Shown here: one piece after another, positions 12,656 through 26,887 of the stretch
Layout of the letters: each line of letters begins with the position of its first letter
How positions within the stretch are numbered: position 1 is the first letter of the stretch
Source: Glossina fuscipes
Lineage: Eukaryota; Arthropoda; Insecta; Diptera; Glossinidae
NCBI RefSeq assembly: GCF_014805625.2
Contig: NW_023998417.1
Coordinates: 11,747,395-11,811,394, forward strand
DNA length: 64,000 bases
Direction: 5' to 3'
Program-made: the position numbers and the translations under genes
The notes under the pieces: model-generated
What the model saw: the letters and a program-made list of their open reading frames with translations, nothing else
The model's database searches: none
What the model was told of the DNA's origin: nothing

Positions 12656-13020
12656 CTAAAAGAAAATACAAAATTTTATTACGTAACGCTTGTTAAAGGC
12701 TTTGACATTAAAAATATGTTTATGTATAATTTTACACACAATTGACTGTAATTGAATTGGAAATTCAATGCTGTTTGTTAAGAGACAAGAATACAACGCA
12801 TAAAATTATCTAATAATTATTTGCATAAACCTCAATACAACACAATGTTTTTGGTTAACCGAAAATATTTCTTTTTTTTTCCCCCTGTTGGTTTTAGGAA
12901 AGAAGGGAATGAACATATGTATATGTAAGTACATATGTATATAAAGGAGGGTGTGATTGTGCATTCATTTATATAACGCACAATATACAATATAATGACG
13001 CACTCATATAACCATTTGCT

Positions 13021-13051
<31 letters not shown>

Positions 13052-13063
13052 ATATATATACAT
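13021..13063. repeat. (TA)n microsatellite
   Basis: TA array with a TGTATG interruption. Confidence 0.95.
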
Positions 13064-13228
13064 ACATTAATATATCTATGAACGTATGCTTATAAGTATG
13101 TTAATGCTTTGCGGTTACCGCAATGACCACAACTTGAGACATTTGCTTTTTGGACTTATATTGGCCGGGCACAATACAGGCAAAGCAATGGTCCAATGCC
13201 AGTTTGCCAAGCGAAATATCTAACTACA

Positions 13229-13275
13229 TGCATATGTACGTATGTTTATATGTATGTATGTATGTATGTATGTAT
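13229..13275. repeat. (TATG)n microsatellite
   Basis: Tetranucleotide array with several exact TATG units in a row, flanked by degenerate copies. Confidence 0.9.
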
Positions 13276-16200
13276 TCATGCATTTATGTACGTATACATG
13301 TATACATGAATGCTAGCTTGTACATGTGTGGTTAAACTAAGTATTAAGCTAAGCTATATACACACATATCGTGCACGCTTGGATGAATGTCCAAACTTGA
13401 TTTTGTGAATTCCAGCATAACATCCATATAACTTACACTAGCGCATACCATAAGCATAGATAGATATGAGCAGCGAAAATTGTGAAAATTGTCAAACTCA
13501 CAAATATAACATGAATAGAATTTCTTTTACTCGGGGCCATCAGAGCAATTGTCTGCCGCTTGGTTATTCTGATTGTGTACACTTGACTTTACTGGTCTCT
13601 TTGTTTGCGCAATGGCCAATACCCTGCACCTTAAACGCTCCCTCTTCCGCATATAGCTGCTGCTATTTCAATGCTTTTGTCAAGTTTAAGTATGCATTGA
13701 AATAGTCGTAGGCGTTGCTCATATGCTTAAATGCACTTCATGAACAATCACAAGTGTTAAAGAGGTCATCAGTATGCAAATAATATCTTATGCATTGGCG
13801 ACGTATGTTGAAATCTGTATGAATGGATTACTGCATGGTAACACATTCATATCGTGTAGTTGGAAGCTCTATATATTTTTGTATATATTTGCACATATGT
13901 ATGTAAACACATGTATCTATATACATAAATACATGCACATGATATATTTCATTGTAATGCTGGTAAAAACATGAATGTCTGCAACGGTAACAACTATTAA
14001 TTGAGCTGACAAACAAAAAAAAATATATATATATTGCTTCAATCGTTCAGTTTATAATCACTTCCTGGCACATTGTGCGCACATTTTTACCGTTAACTAT
14101 TTTCAAAAAAAATTTATTAATTTTTTTTTCTTTTTCGCTTGTTAACAAAGTTAAATGTTAATAAACCTTCAATCTGCTACAGCCCCCGCACTCCCTCCTC
14201 CTCGACGCGATCCGCACTCCGCACCCCATTTTTTACCACAAAATCAACTGTTGTAGTAACGTTCGAACGTGCATGAAATTTCTTTATTCGGTCTAACAGA
14301 CCTGCGTATGTCTGTCTACGTCCGTCCGTCCGTTTATTGTCTATTTTTAAATTCATTTGTTGCATTGCGTGTTAAAAAGTTTATAATTGATTACTTTACG
14401 CTTTCATGTCCATGCGAAATTGTTATAATTAAATTGAGTTTTAATTGATATTTAATTGCTTGGCTTTAAAAAGAAAATAAAATGACAACAACAACAATGT
14501 TTTTTTCAGCTCACTAATGTTAACAATTTTATAACTTCATATTTTGTTTGTATATATGTACAAAACAAAAAAAACAAAAAAAGATATAAATGTAATCTAT
14601 TAACTGTACTTAATAATGATTCCCAAAGGAATTGAAAAATACTTTTAATAACTGATTTATTGTGGCAAAATAGCCAATTTATCACTGCAGCCCCTTACAG
14701 CTTAATATTTGGCAAATTTGCTCACATCTTTCACCTACACCGAAATCCTCAGTCTTTGCAATAATTTTCCTTTTCACAATGAAATAAAAAATCTGTTTTA
14801 CAATAGCAAACTTCCATACTACGCAGTAGTTATATAACATATCATTCAATAAGTTGGTAGTATGACATACAAATGCCTCCGCTACTGATGAATCCAATAA
14901 AAATTTCATTATTACTTTTTTACACGGTTTCTTGGGAAAATATTTTCCATTTTACACGATTTCTTAAAGTTGTGGAACATGTAACGAAATTTATCATACG
15001 TCATATGCACTTTTTCTTCGTGCGGTTTTCTAAGGAACGGATCTACCGTGTAAAAAAAGAGTTGGATGCAATCCTCGAAAAAAGCCTTGAAAACCGTTAA
15101 AGAGATTTGCTCTTTTAACTAGATCTTTACATGTGCAAGTCGTGGCCAACAATTAGCATTTAAATAAGCTAATTACGTAGACAAATTTACTAAAGACTTA
15201 CGACGAATTATTAGCGACAAAGATAAAAATTGCTTTACTTTTTCAGCTAACTCAAGAAATGTCCGTGTACCAGTCATATTTATTTTCAAACTCGATATAT
15301 ATAAATTATCGAAAATCGACAATTTAAAGAACTATTATTATATGATGAAAAGGAGAGACAGACAATGTTAAATTTTAACAGTTACTGATTACGATAAATA
15401 TGGCGCATGAGGTCTCAACGAACTGTTCCCGTAACTTGGAATCTACAAACAATTCTAGCTAAAACTGTACTGATCTCGGTATTGCCAAGACCGAGCCTAT
15501 TCGGACCGATCCTCATATTTTTTACAACATAAATTTTCAATTGAGAAAATCATTTTTTTTTTTTTTTACGCGTTTTAGTTTCATTTTATCTAACTATTAT
15601 TATTTATCTTCTTCTATTTATCAAGCAACATGAAATCAGAACTTGACATGAAACCACTGCGAATGATGAGAAATGAACGCTAGCAAGCGAATGCATAGTT
15701 TTATCCATAAAAGTGCACGCGAAATAGTGCGCGCTAGTGTATCAAAAACTCATAAATGTAAACGCTTTTAGAATGTGCAGCCGCAATAAAAACAGTATTA
15801 ATTTCTGTTCAAACTAATCGATAATAACTCACATCATCATCGTCATAATCATCTCCTCTCTGTATACATATATACTATGCGAATGATGACATTATTTATC
15901 AATATCTAACCAACAGTTACAACATCATTGAATATCATTGAAAATGTCAATATAGACAACATTGTCAAAGTCGTCATTGGTATTATAAATAAATTCGAAC
16001 GTCCGGGGATTGAGTACATAATAATTGTGTGGTTATGCGAACATATATGGATGAATGTATGCGCATTTCGTATGGAATAAATGCACAACACATGTGAAAT
16101 ATAAGAAAAAAAAAAAAAAGAAAGAAAAACAAGAAAACATTTCTCTGGTTTATGATTAATATTTATGGCAAAACCTCAGAGTCGGATTAGTTGGATTGGT

Positions 16201-16629
16201 TTTGGTGTTATTTATAAATGTTTCAATATATATGAAAAGGATAATAAATGAATGAATATAACTATCTATGCTTTATATACGCATTTTTGACATACCGATA
16301 TTTTTTAATGAGAATTTCTAATTAAAAACATATACATGCCCACATAGACCGCGCAAATGGCTTATGGATTATAATAATATTTATATTTGCTCGCGGTTAT
16401 AGCATATGTGTTATGTATATGTTATTTGTATATATACAAATTAAATCTACATCACCCGTATAAGTTACTGACTTTTTGTGGTCTTAGTGACATAAATTAT
16501 ATTAAACAAATGAAAAATACCATACGTTCATTATAAGCGGCATTATGTAACATAATAATTGTAGTAAAAACAATTAAAAAGGAATCCAGTTCGTCTAGAT
16601 AGTATATATTAATATCCACATCCGAAATT

Positions 16630-17480
16630 TCGCTTATCTAATCGCCATCACGGAATATAGCATACCTTTGTGAAGACAACTAAGTTTTTCATAATTGCAC
16701 AAACCCGATGACTGACTTTTGTCCTTTCCAGCAATGAATAATTGGCAGCCACATATGTGATAATAGAGAACTTCTAGTAGCACCCAGTTCTCTGTCAGTT
16801 TTGCAAAGGTCGAAGAAGAAATATCGATAGGGCAGAAGATTTTCATAAAAAGGCGCCGGCAGAGAGTAGAAAAACGAGAAACAGTCGCTGAAGAAAGGTG
16901 GACACCTATATTGCCACCACACCGATGATACACTAGTTAAATGAGAGCCTACATCATACACGCAGTACAACAGCTGTGAGGGGAACCGACTCCTCCCAAA
17001 GGGTTCTCCCCTAAGCAAGGCAGAGTCTATGCAATACCTTAATTTGTAATGTGACCACTATTTTAGTTTGGCCACTGGACCAATCTTTTATGGGTAGTAA
17101 CTTGAAGAGGTTTCTAAAACGTTAAAGAGCTAAATACATCCAGAGTTGCAAGCCATAGCTATTGTATATTTCCTCATCGATTTCCGTATTCCACCGTAAT
17201 ATGTGTCGGCAAGGCTTCCCGCCATGCTCTCAAATCAGCTACTGCTTCTTGGCTGCACACCAATCTAATAACGCCAATCTTCTTGCACCGTGGACCTAAA
17301 ACCTAATTCGTCGGAAAAAGCTTCTTCATCCAACCATATCCGCCTTACATGAAGACGCGGAATTTCCACTCGTTGGAAGGCCCGATGGACAACCGAATCT
17401 TGCTAAAGCAATTCAGAACTCAATAGAAACCGTTCAGAAATTTCGTAGCTACGCAAAACTGTTTTATATCCTAAAGCGAT
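16630..17480. other. GC-richer patch, possibly an old transposon
   Basis: Base composition is clearly richer in G and C than the surrounding intron, and several frames stay open for 60-110 codons (for example minus strand 17018-16689). Between 17400 and 17200 the minus strand includes IWLDEEAFSDELGF, which loosely recalls the FSDEsxF catalytic motif of Tc1-type transposases. The rest does not confirm it. No terminal repeats were identified. I give no function. Confidence 0.22.
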
Positions 17481-19867
17481 TCACTTTATGACGTTCGAAA
17501 CACTTATTAATGCCTACAATAAAATTTTAATGTGGATTGCTTTGAGAGTGATGAAAATAAAAAATGTACCGTAGTACTAGTCAATCAATCTGATGAATAC
17601 AAGAACAAGAATTAAAATCAATTTCAAAAGTAAGGGAACGAGCACTGAAAGTAAAGATTTCTATTATGACTTCTAAGTCCCGTCAAAAGGTAACGTTTAA
17701 CAATGACAAGTGTACATATAATAACAAAGAGATGGGAACAAAAACAACAACAAAAAAGAAAAAAAAAGACGAATGCTGCAGCTGAGGGAAGTGAAGACAG
17801 TATACGGAAATTCCATTTCCGTTTAACCCTGTAAACATTTTGAACAATTTTTCATTTCCGTTTTGCCATTTATTTGCTCTTGTATGAGCACACTCCAGAC
17901 ACTAATTTAAAGCATTTCATGTTTCATTCAATAATTCTCTGTGGCAGATACATTTGTATTCGCACTTAATTTTAGCTTTTTTTTTTTTTGGTTTTTTTTT
18001 TTTTTTCCAAGCAATACATTTACAACACATGCAAAGCATTTATTTACTTAAATCACACAAGTACACGTAGAGATGAAATTTTATGCAAACACTCCTGCAC
18101 ACATCCTGAATACATGTGAGATATGTATGTATGTATGTACAGCGTTGTAATGCTTTGACGTTCTACGTTCTTTTATTATTATTAACAATTACCCTAAATA
18201 TAAGTAACAAACACGTAACATATTTAATGGAATAATTTACTTATTGTTTTTGTAAAAGTTTTTGTTAAATTCATTCCTTGCATAGATGAATTCTTAGTAT
18301 AAAGGGGAATGAATGTAAAAGGAACAAAAAAAAAAAAAAAAAAAAAGGGAAAAAAATTGTCGGCACCTAGAGAATATCGCTTAATAAACTCATTGCGTTT
18401 TAATATTCAAAGGCACTAAAAACGAATAAATGAACAAAAAAAAAGGATTCAAGCAAAAAAGGAAAAACTGTCTTATGCCGCAAAACTAGGAAAGTTGTTG
18501 CGAAGAATTTCAATTATTTTTATAAAGTTAATCTTGAATAAAAAATGAACTAATGCGCCAACGAGTAACGACGAGCTTTAGAAACTTTCGAAGTAAGCAG
18601 AACAGATTCAGTTTTTAAAATCAATTTATTCACAAGCTTTAGATAAGTTTGACACACTGACAGAAGGAAGTTTTTTTGTTGCATCCGTTTTTCCATAAAA
18701 TTTCTATTGCTTGCTTTACTGTTTTTTCAGCTCTCCTGTTGCGCGAAATTTCAAATAATCTGTCAGTTTTACGAAAACTTTAATGAATTGCTTCAACATT
18801 AAACTTTGACTTAAGAGATATCTTATTTATGCTTGAAACACGAACACAACGACGAGATGGCCTTGTTTTAGTAGTGCAGGTTTAGTGCGCAAATACACCT
18901 TGAACTAATGCGTGCATAGTTTAGAAATGAATACAAGTTGTGTTTGGCTTCCTTGAGCTGCGTGATTTATCAATTTAATAGGATTACTTTTGATAAGAAC
19001 GAAACGTTTACCAAAGTCGCTCGAAAGAAATCGCCTTACGTTAGGCTTATTCTATTCATTGTCTAATATTGCACATTATGCGATTCAAATTAAATCCTCA
19101 TTACTACCTAAGATTGTCTTGCTGGCTATGCTTTCAATATGCGTATGCATATGCCGGTGATGGGTGCACGCGTATGCTTACTAGCGTTATATATATATAT
19201 GTATATATATAAGTTTTCGTATTTACAAAGTTATTCTTAAAAGGTTTTGACAACAACAAAATATTCCGGTTTTGCACGCTACTCGGATATACAAAAAGAG
19301 TATTCCAAATAAAAAATTGCTTCTTTGAAAAACATTGTTGAGCGAACGAATTTAGAATATTCACGAAGCAGTTTTTATATATCGCACAGAAAGCTAAAAA
19401 TGGACGACTCTCATCTATTATCCCGCATAATAAAAAACTTTCATCAATTGTTTCACATAATAATCTAAGATTGCAAATTGAATGGCATTTATAGTATGTG
19501 TCTGTCCATCCGTGCCTCCATCTCCAATTTGTTGTTACAAAACTCGACTCAAGGCTTCATTACCGACTGTAATGCCGGTCTGTTGTTCCCGATCACACGC
19601 AAACAATGTTACGATTCTTTAAAGAGTTGACTACACTGCAAATGTAAAGCTGAAAGTTCGTGTCGGTGATAGGGGTGACTAAAAATTTGCAAATCAAAAT
19701 TTTGCTATTTATCTAAGAGAGACAAAAAACGCGCAAACATGCTTCAATGCTTCCTTCTTAGTGAACACGTACCTATTTCAAGACCCATGACTGTTACTGT
19801 TAAGACAATGCGACTCCATCAGATCAGAGATTGAACACAACTGTGGTCAGTTTACGACCCAATCGCC

Positions 19868-19872
<5 letters not shown>

Positions 19873-19900
<28 letters not shown>

Positions 19901-19901
19901 C
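19873..19901. repeat. (TC)n microsatellite
   Basis: About 14 TC units. Confidence 0.95.
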
Positions 19902-20087
19902 CCGTCTCTCAATCACTCTGTGGCACACACACTATTCACAACAATGCAAGCAAACTTTCCTAATAAATTTTGAAAATATACTCGAGAGTCACAATCAATG
20001 CAATGGTCGCTTATACATTATTGAGCAACAAAACTAAATCTAAAGAGACTTTTCAACAAAAACTTATTTAATTTAATAAAACTCTGA

Positions 20088-20089
<2 letters not shown>

Positions 20090-20120
<31 letters not shown>
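20090..20120. repeat. Poly-A run
   Basis: About 31 consecutive A, followed by a further A-rich 60 bases. Confidence 0.95.
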
Positions 20121-20121
<1 letters not shown>

Positions 20122-20373
20122 GATGCCTTATTTTGCTTTAAAAAAAAGCAAAAAAAAAGAAAAAAGCAAAAAAAAAAAAATGAAGAATGAAAAATGGAAA
20201 ATTAAAACATTTGCAATTCTGACATTCTAAATACAATATTTTGATCGCATTTGTACACATGTGCTCTCTTACAATGTAGTTTTATAGAAAATGCAACTCA
20301 CGGCCATTTGAGTCGTTTAAAAACCAGGTCATCAGCGAGCGCCCATTCAAGAGTTCAAGTGTCATTGCATACT

Positions 20374-20412
20374 TATATATATATATATATATATATATGC
20401 ATATATGTATAT
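20374..20412. repeat. (TA)n microsatellite
   Basis: TA array with a GCATATATG interruption. Confidence 0.9.
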
Positions 20413-21075
20413 ATTGTACATATGCACGTGCATACACATGAGTATCAGGACATCTGCTAACTGACTATTTTTAATCTACGCATACATATTCATACATGAC
20501 CAGATGTAAAGGTACAAAGGTATTTGTAGGATTGAAGTGAAAATCCTCTAAATAATTGTACGAGTAACAGCTTAATACTATTTTAATGAATTTCAATTTT
20601 TTTTTTTTTTTTCTTCTCTCTCTCTGTTCGACTACTTTTTCTTGTTTTTACCCATACCAACATGTACATGTCGTGTGTATTAAAATGCAGCCTAACATAG
20701 AGTTCGCACGCGAATTGTGCATATTTTGTTGGCAAAGTGAAAAATTCATTTCTCAATTTTTGAACGCACACACATTCGACTTAAAATTATATATTCGCGA
20801 GAAGAAAAAGGAAAAAGAAAAGCAATTTTCTTCTTTTTTTTTATTATAAAACATAATTTCATACGTTTTAACTTATTACAATAATTATTTACATAAAACA
20901 TTATCGAGATCAAATAAATCGCGCAGCATTTTGATAAGATTTCTTTTGCAGCGACAAGGTTTCTATTCAGTTTCAGAGTTTTTCAAACATAAGTTTTTTT
21001 TCTTTCTAGTTCCATTTTTGATTTTTTCGAAAAGTTTCCATTGCTGACTAATTTTCAAGGCGCTACGTGAATGAA

Positions 21076-21480
21076 AACAAGTAAGAAAATTATATTCGGT
21101 CGTGAATGAATCTTTTATACCTAATAACCATTATACCAAAACAAAAACCGGAAAAAACTAAATTTTCATATTGTACAATACTAGGGTTGGGGGGGAATAA
21201 AAGTGAAATATTATATGGTGTACGGGGTGTCCTTTGAGTAGCAAGCAAAAAACACGGAAAGAAAGAGCGTTCACAATTTTTATTCCACAGGCGTGTCCTC
21301 TGGCAGATTTGGGTTATTTTCAAATTCTTCCAAAGGATGTGCACCACAGATACTATACAATTAGACGGACGGACAGAGGAACAAATGGACATACTTAGAT
21401 TTATTCTGAATTTGAAACTGGCAAAGAATTGATACAGTTTAGTGAGGGTGACAGTTATCTTTTCTTCTTCCAAAAATTTG
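21076..21480 (+). repeat. Interspersed repeat copy (AACAAGTAAG / GGACGG type)
   Basis: Begins AACAAGTAAGAAAATTA followed by TATTCGG and a nearby ATCTTTTATACC. About 285 bases later it contains agacggacggacagagg and aaatggacatacttagattt. The same head and the same GGACGGACA-(T)GxxTAAAT tail recur at 52276-52620. From memory this is the widespread calyptrate-fly interspersed repeat. It is decayed, and its open frame on the minus strand has no recognised product. Confidence 0.6.
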
Positions 21481-22269
21481 AAATCTCCACATTTTCATGA
21501 CTGCCTTGACTGCTTTTCCTTAAACGTTGGCTTACCAAATACAGAATAGTTAGGCAAGTGCGTCTGCGCTTAGTTCTTTTACATAGGTGTGAATAGAGTG
21601 CAGCAAACAGTCATTAGTCATGGCATTTCGCACAAAGTCGGGAGACACAAGCTTAACACTCTCGATCGAATATGAACGTCCATATATCTCTTAGCTGTTG
21701 TGTTAATAGTAAACGTATTGGTGAGGATTTTCACATTGAGCTTTTATATGATCTTCCAAATTAATCGCACGATAATTAATCGATTAACGAAAAATTTTCA
21801 AACTTTTGCGGGTTCCCTTGTTGTCCTTTGCATTTTCTATTCTATTGTAAGCGAGCAGAGTACAATTAATTGGCAGCTATATGTGAGTGAATGAGCTAAT
21901 CAAGCGTACATAAACTAAATTTCGCTTTATCATCTATAAGTTTAAAAACCAAACATATCTAATCGCACAGTTGCGAAAACGACAAGTAGTGTCGCATAAT
22001 ATTTTGCTGACTGAACATGTAGAATCTATATAACGTTTCTGATAAGAATTTTGTCTGTATGTTAAAAAAAAAAAAACAAGAGCGCGACAAAATCTCTTTA
22101 TCGCCTTCCCTGATGATGTATATAAAATATTTCTCCGCAAAAATATTCCATTTACAGGATAAAGCAACAGATTAATTGCGTGTTAAATATTGATTCTTCT
22201 TCTTAAAATGTCCCATATATTTCGCTGCTGGATGTTGCGTTGTTTATCAACTTGACATTTTAAATAAAC

Positions 22270-22302
22270 AGAGAGAAAGAGAGAGAAAGAGAGAGATAGA
22301 GG
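22270..22302. repeat. (GA)n-rich tract
   Basis: GAGAAA and GAGAGA units, intronic. Confidence 0.85.
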
Positions 22303-24526
22303 CAGATATTACAAAAATTGAGCAAATTAAGGAAACAATTGCAAATATTTACTCTTCTTCTTATTTTTTTTTTTTTTTTTTTTTTTTGCTTTTTTCAATT
22401 TAACAAAATCAACATAATTGATTGTATATCGTTGAGTTTTCTGCAAATGGCTGGGAACAACAACAACCGTACAGAATGAGTTTTTAATGATGACATTAAA
22501 CTTTAACTGTTGCGTGCAAAGCTATTGGTTCAGCGAACTGTTTGAGATTGTTGCTGATACTGCTATAATTTTATCTATTAATTGCATTGGCAGTCAATTA
22601 AATCAATTAATTATATGTTGACACTGTTTGTGTGTGCGTCTATCCATGTAAAAATGTAAAATAATTAAATAAAAATTATCCGGTGACCGCGCGCATGCAC
22701 TCATTGTATAGACAACATGGACATGAGCAGATTAAACCGTAAAACTATTTTCGGTTATTCTGTCATTACCGATCGGACTTAATTAAATTGATTTAAAGAG
22801 TATATCGACAAAGTGTCGATTTTTTTAGTGAATATTTTTTGAAAATCGAATTTGAATTAATTCGTCAATGCTGACTGCGATGTTCTTAAACTTTTCGCTT
22901 AGATTTCTTGACTTTTTTGCAAGTCCATTAACTATCTAAATCATATTTTTTGTTCTTTTTTATTATGCGTAGTCAACAAAGAGGAAGAAAGCGAAGTCTC
23001 AAGCTGTAAAGAGTGGCGGAAGAAAATCATTTCATTTTTAGCCGCGTTTAACTCAATTGCAAGAAAGACAATGTGACAAGTAGGGTTCACCCAAGATCTT
23101 AAATCATTGAAAATAACGAAGGCAAACCTAGCTTCGCTGCCGAACCTACATTCTCTGTAACACCTAATCAAATAAACAATCTCTGCTACCTGCAGGTCTC
23201 AGAAGAAATATCTCAACTTGAAGGTTAACGTGAAGCTCAACAAAGATTATGTTGCACTTGAATTGCTCAAAGGAGATGAAAAAGTATAACCTTGCTTTCA
23301 ATGCAACCCTGCCATTGCGTCAACATGCTGTATCATTCACTCTTCTTTCAGTAGCTGCAACAATTTATCTACCAAACATGTTGAATTCTTCGATTGATAC
23401 TCAATGAATGCGAACTATGTCTTTTCGGAGCAAAAGTTCTGCAAGACTGAATTGAAATTTAAATCTAAAACTTTCTCTAAAGCTCTGCTGTAGATAGGAA
23501 ATATATGATTCTTTAAGATATGATATCATTCTACACGGAGTCATCGTTTTTAGGTCTTTCTTTTTAAAAATAAATGTCGTCCACATATGCATTCATCAAT
23601 TGTAGGTTAAAAGAGTAAAGTAAAAACATTATAGTCAAGCAAGGTCGACTATGAAATAAACCACACCACAAGGCCGCTTAAGATAATTCTTCATTTATAT
23701 TCGTGATAAAATAGGAAAAATTACAACTTTTTTTACATTTAAAAGTGCACTTTTCATGGTAACACTCATTCTCTCTCTCTGACTCTTTCTAATTTTCTTT
23801 ATCCACGTTAAAGGTAAATGAAAATATACTCATTTTATCATAAGTAAGTTTTGTCCGCAATTATGCATCCCGAGCCCTATGAAGTATGCTGTGTATGTAG
23901 GTTATGGTCATTCTCAACCTCGGCATTCATGCTGTCGTATGCCTCCAACCGTAAATTCGAATGTCTCCTTATTTGTTTTCTATTAAAATGAAAAACTATA
24001 TCCAAAACGTAGCTTTCTCACATACATTGACTGTTTAACATCGTACTGGCTTGTAAGCCGGCACATATTCGCTTAAAACGAGAAAACAATGCACACAACG
24101 GAATGCATGTACAGCTGTGCTAACAAAAAATATATAAAAAAAAACAAAAAAAAAAAAATAACAGAAGTTCACCTCCTCACTATAACATCTTGTAATATTG
24201 TTTTTGTTGTTATCTTTTGAGCCTCATTGCCCGCTAAACCTACTGCTTACATTTAACTTGGCGTATAACTAAAGCACATGCACATGACGAGTACATAACG
24301 TAAGTCATACGTGAGTTTAAAGTCATATGTATAGGACATGGTTGTATGCACGCGGGTGTACAAGTGTGAATGCATGTACATCATTTTTTTCAAGTAATTA
24401 CACTTTATACAAATGTACGTGTGCATACGTGTACATATTCATCTACATATAGATGAGTAAGTGAATGAATGAGAGACTACGATGACTGACTAACTGCTTG
24501 ACTAGATAACTAAATGCAGCATCAAC

Positions 24527-24735
24527 ATCATTTATATATAAATTTATACATATACATATATATATATATGTATGTATTACAGACACTTGCACCTACTTCT
24601 GCATGACCCCGTTCTTTTCGGTATCTATTACCGTATAAACTCTTTTGCTCTGATTCAGTTTCAAAGAGGCTTTGCATGCCTTTTTCGTTAGATGTGTATA
24701 TATATATATACATATATATGTATATATATATGTAC
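24527..24735. repeat. Two TA-rich microsatellite blocks
   Basis: TA/TATG arrays at about 24530-24580 and 24695-24735, separated by about 110 bases of unique sequence. The pairing gives an approximate inverted or direct repeat of low complexity. Confidence 0.8.
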
Positions 24736-25235
24736 GAATGAATAAATGGTTGAACAAATGTTTAAAGGAGCATATATATGCACATACCTCTCTACATATG
24801 TATGAGTTGTTTAACTTTAATTATTTGTGTATATTTGTCTGTTAGCTTATATACAGAAAGTGTACAAGTATATGCAAATGCATGAAACCTAGAATCTATT
24901 TGCCAAGTGAAAGCAGCAAAGTTCTCTTTCAGTTTACGTTTATTCAGTTGAAAAAGGAATTCAGTTTTTCAAAATAATTTTCATACCTTTATTAATCAAA
25001 AGCATATCTTAGCGAATTATTGGGATCTACTCTTCTCTTCCAACTTATCGAACAGCATTATTGATGTTCATATTCCACTCGTTTTGCGTATTTTATGATA
25101 TAATACGTACATGGCATTACAATCATCATTGAAGACGAGGTTATTCTAACTTTCATATCTCTTTTGTTATGACCGGTAATAAAAAAAAAAAAAAAAAAAA
25201 TATCTTACGCTAGAAAAACAAAGCATATACCCTTC

Positions 25236-25330
25236 AAAAGACATGCGTGTCTGTCCGTCCATCTGTACCTGTACTCATATACATAATAGAAAACCCTAAC
25301 ACCACCTGCAGGTGACATACATATCACAAG
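25236..25330. repeat. Short interspersed-repeat fragment
   Basis: Contains catatacccttcaa followed by gtgtctgtccgtccatctg, the opposite-strand form of the GGACGGACA tract seen in the copies at 21.1 and 52.3 kb. Limits are approximate. Confidence 0.4.
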
Positions 25331-26088
25331 CTGTGTTTTTTTTTTTTACAGCTTAGACATCCGGTAACTGACTAACCAGCCGTATGAACAACACATATGG
25401 TAAAGCAAAAATTTGTTGTTTGGCATTTTTACTTGTTAAACTCGAGCGGCATCCTGATTCCGTATGAAAAGAAAGAGGATCAATTTTGAGAATCGCGCGC
25501 ATAGAAATACATGAGTAGATCCACGCGTATTATCTACAACGACTGCGAGCGAGATTAAAAACATTTTATTTTTATATAAATCTTTTGGAAAGTCCAGCCA
25601 ATTAAACGATGGATAGGAAAAGATACGATCTAAACGGAATTCATTTTTAATTTCAATTTTACCATTCCGTTTCCCTTTATACGTTTATTTTAATTTTTCC
25701 TTTTCAAAATTTTGCTAAAAAAATCGGAAATAAAAACATGTATAAAATATTAAATAAAACACGTAACATGCATACAAAGACAGTTCCGAAAAGGAAAAAG
25801 CTTGACAGTTAAATATTGATGTGTATGCCAGGCTGCAGGGCAATATTTGGAAGCCTATCGGATATTGTATGCTATGTTGAGCTATGTACAACATTAGGAC
25901 ACGAGTAGCCACAATATAACACGTTTTCGCTTTAACAAGATTTGATGCAAACACATTGCATAACAAGCTTGGATATAGGACGTTGGGAATGACTTTATAT
26001 TTCACCATTAAAAACTGCACAACACGGGATACATAGTTCCGTTTCACTCTTTTTTACATTTCGAATCTCGAAGAAGCTCTCTACTCAC

Positions 26089-26171
26089 TTGATGGCAGGA
26101 CTTTTCTGATACTTCCTGTGCTAAAATCTGTTCCATTTTGAGGAAAGATTCTTACAAACCGCCGGCCGTGC
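26089..26171 (-). CDS. Second coding exon of the ADAM10/Kuzbanian-type metalloprotease
   Basis: This is an 83-base exon on the minus strand. The acceptor reads attattttctag and the donor reads CATCAA then gtgagtag. In the linking frame it has one base, then 27 sense codons (HGRRFVRIFPQNG, then TDFSTGSIRKVLPS), then one base. It enters in phase 2 and leaves in phase 1. Those phases match the upstream exon (AA+G, Lys) and the downstream exon (A+GA, Arg). It is visibly more GC-rich than the flanking intron. The encoded stretch is basic and hydrophilic and sits between the leader and the conserved PYIRHWE start of the ADAM10 prodomain. A second frame also opens with an ATG (MEQILAQEVSEK), but it exits in phase 0 and would not join the next exon in frame, so it is disfavoured. 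I see no named domain here; the call rests on splice signals and three-way phase agreement. Confidence 0.72.
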
Positions 26172-26887
26172 CTAGAAAATAATGCTAAACATTTATGAGA
26201 GACACAGTTGGGGAAGTTTTATTGTATGTTGCTTTGAAAGCGTAAAATATATTTTTATTAATATGTTTTTTTTGTTTTTTAAATTTCTGATACTTTTTAT
26301 ATATGGAAAGTCCTTTTTAATCTGGTAAAGCTATTATTATCATGTTGTGTGGGGGTTAGCTGTATTATATACACGCTATCGGTCCATCAATTCGTTTGCG
26401 AGCGTGAATAACGAATTGTAGCTAATATTATTACGATGTCAAAAACTAGGGCAAACACATGCTCGTTATTTTGATTTATATATGTCCGGTAAAATACGAG
26501 CATATGAAAAAAGAAAGAAAATTTTATTATTCAATAATATTTGTTTCCTTCAGCTACATACTTCAAATTTCTATGCACACATTTCTACATGAATGCATGT
26601 ATACATGTGTGTATGTATATGTATATACGTGTGCGGATGGATTGTTCGTTTATTCTCATTTTTTTTTCTTTTTTATTGGTTTACCATTAATATAATTGAA
26701 TGTTAAAAATTGTATTATTGTTGCATAATTTCATTTATTTATTATTTCTTCTTCGTTTTTCTACACGCTGTGTGTTCTTCTTCGTGTTTTGATAGTTAAG
26801 GAAATTTTCTATCAACATACATATACATATGCATAAATTTTATATTTATAATGTAAGTAATTTTACATGTATATGCATATATATCTA

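Larger units (their letters stand above)
12656..26088 (-). other. Intron of about 13.4 kb between second and third coding exons
   Basis: Bounded by donor gtgagtag at 26088 and acceptor ttttag at 12656 on the minus strand. Mostly AT-rich filler with many microsatellites (TA, TATG, TC, GA) and homopolymers. It holds an interspersed-repeat copy at 21.08-21.48 kb, a smaller one near 25.2 kb, and a patch of higher GC at 16.63-17.48 kb that may be an old transposon. No exon of this gene was recognised inside. Confidence 0.65.

Noticed and set aside
25715..26047. 110-codon minus-strand open frame next to the second coding exon
   Set aside because: AT-rich Tyr/Phe/Cys composition, no motif, and it lies in the intron just past the donor at 26088.
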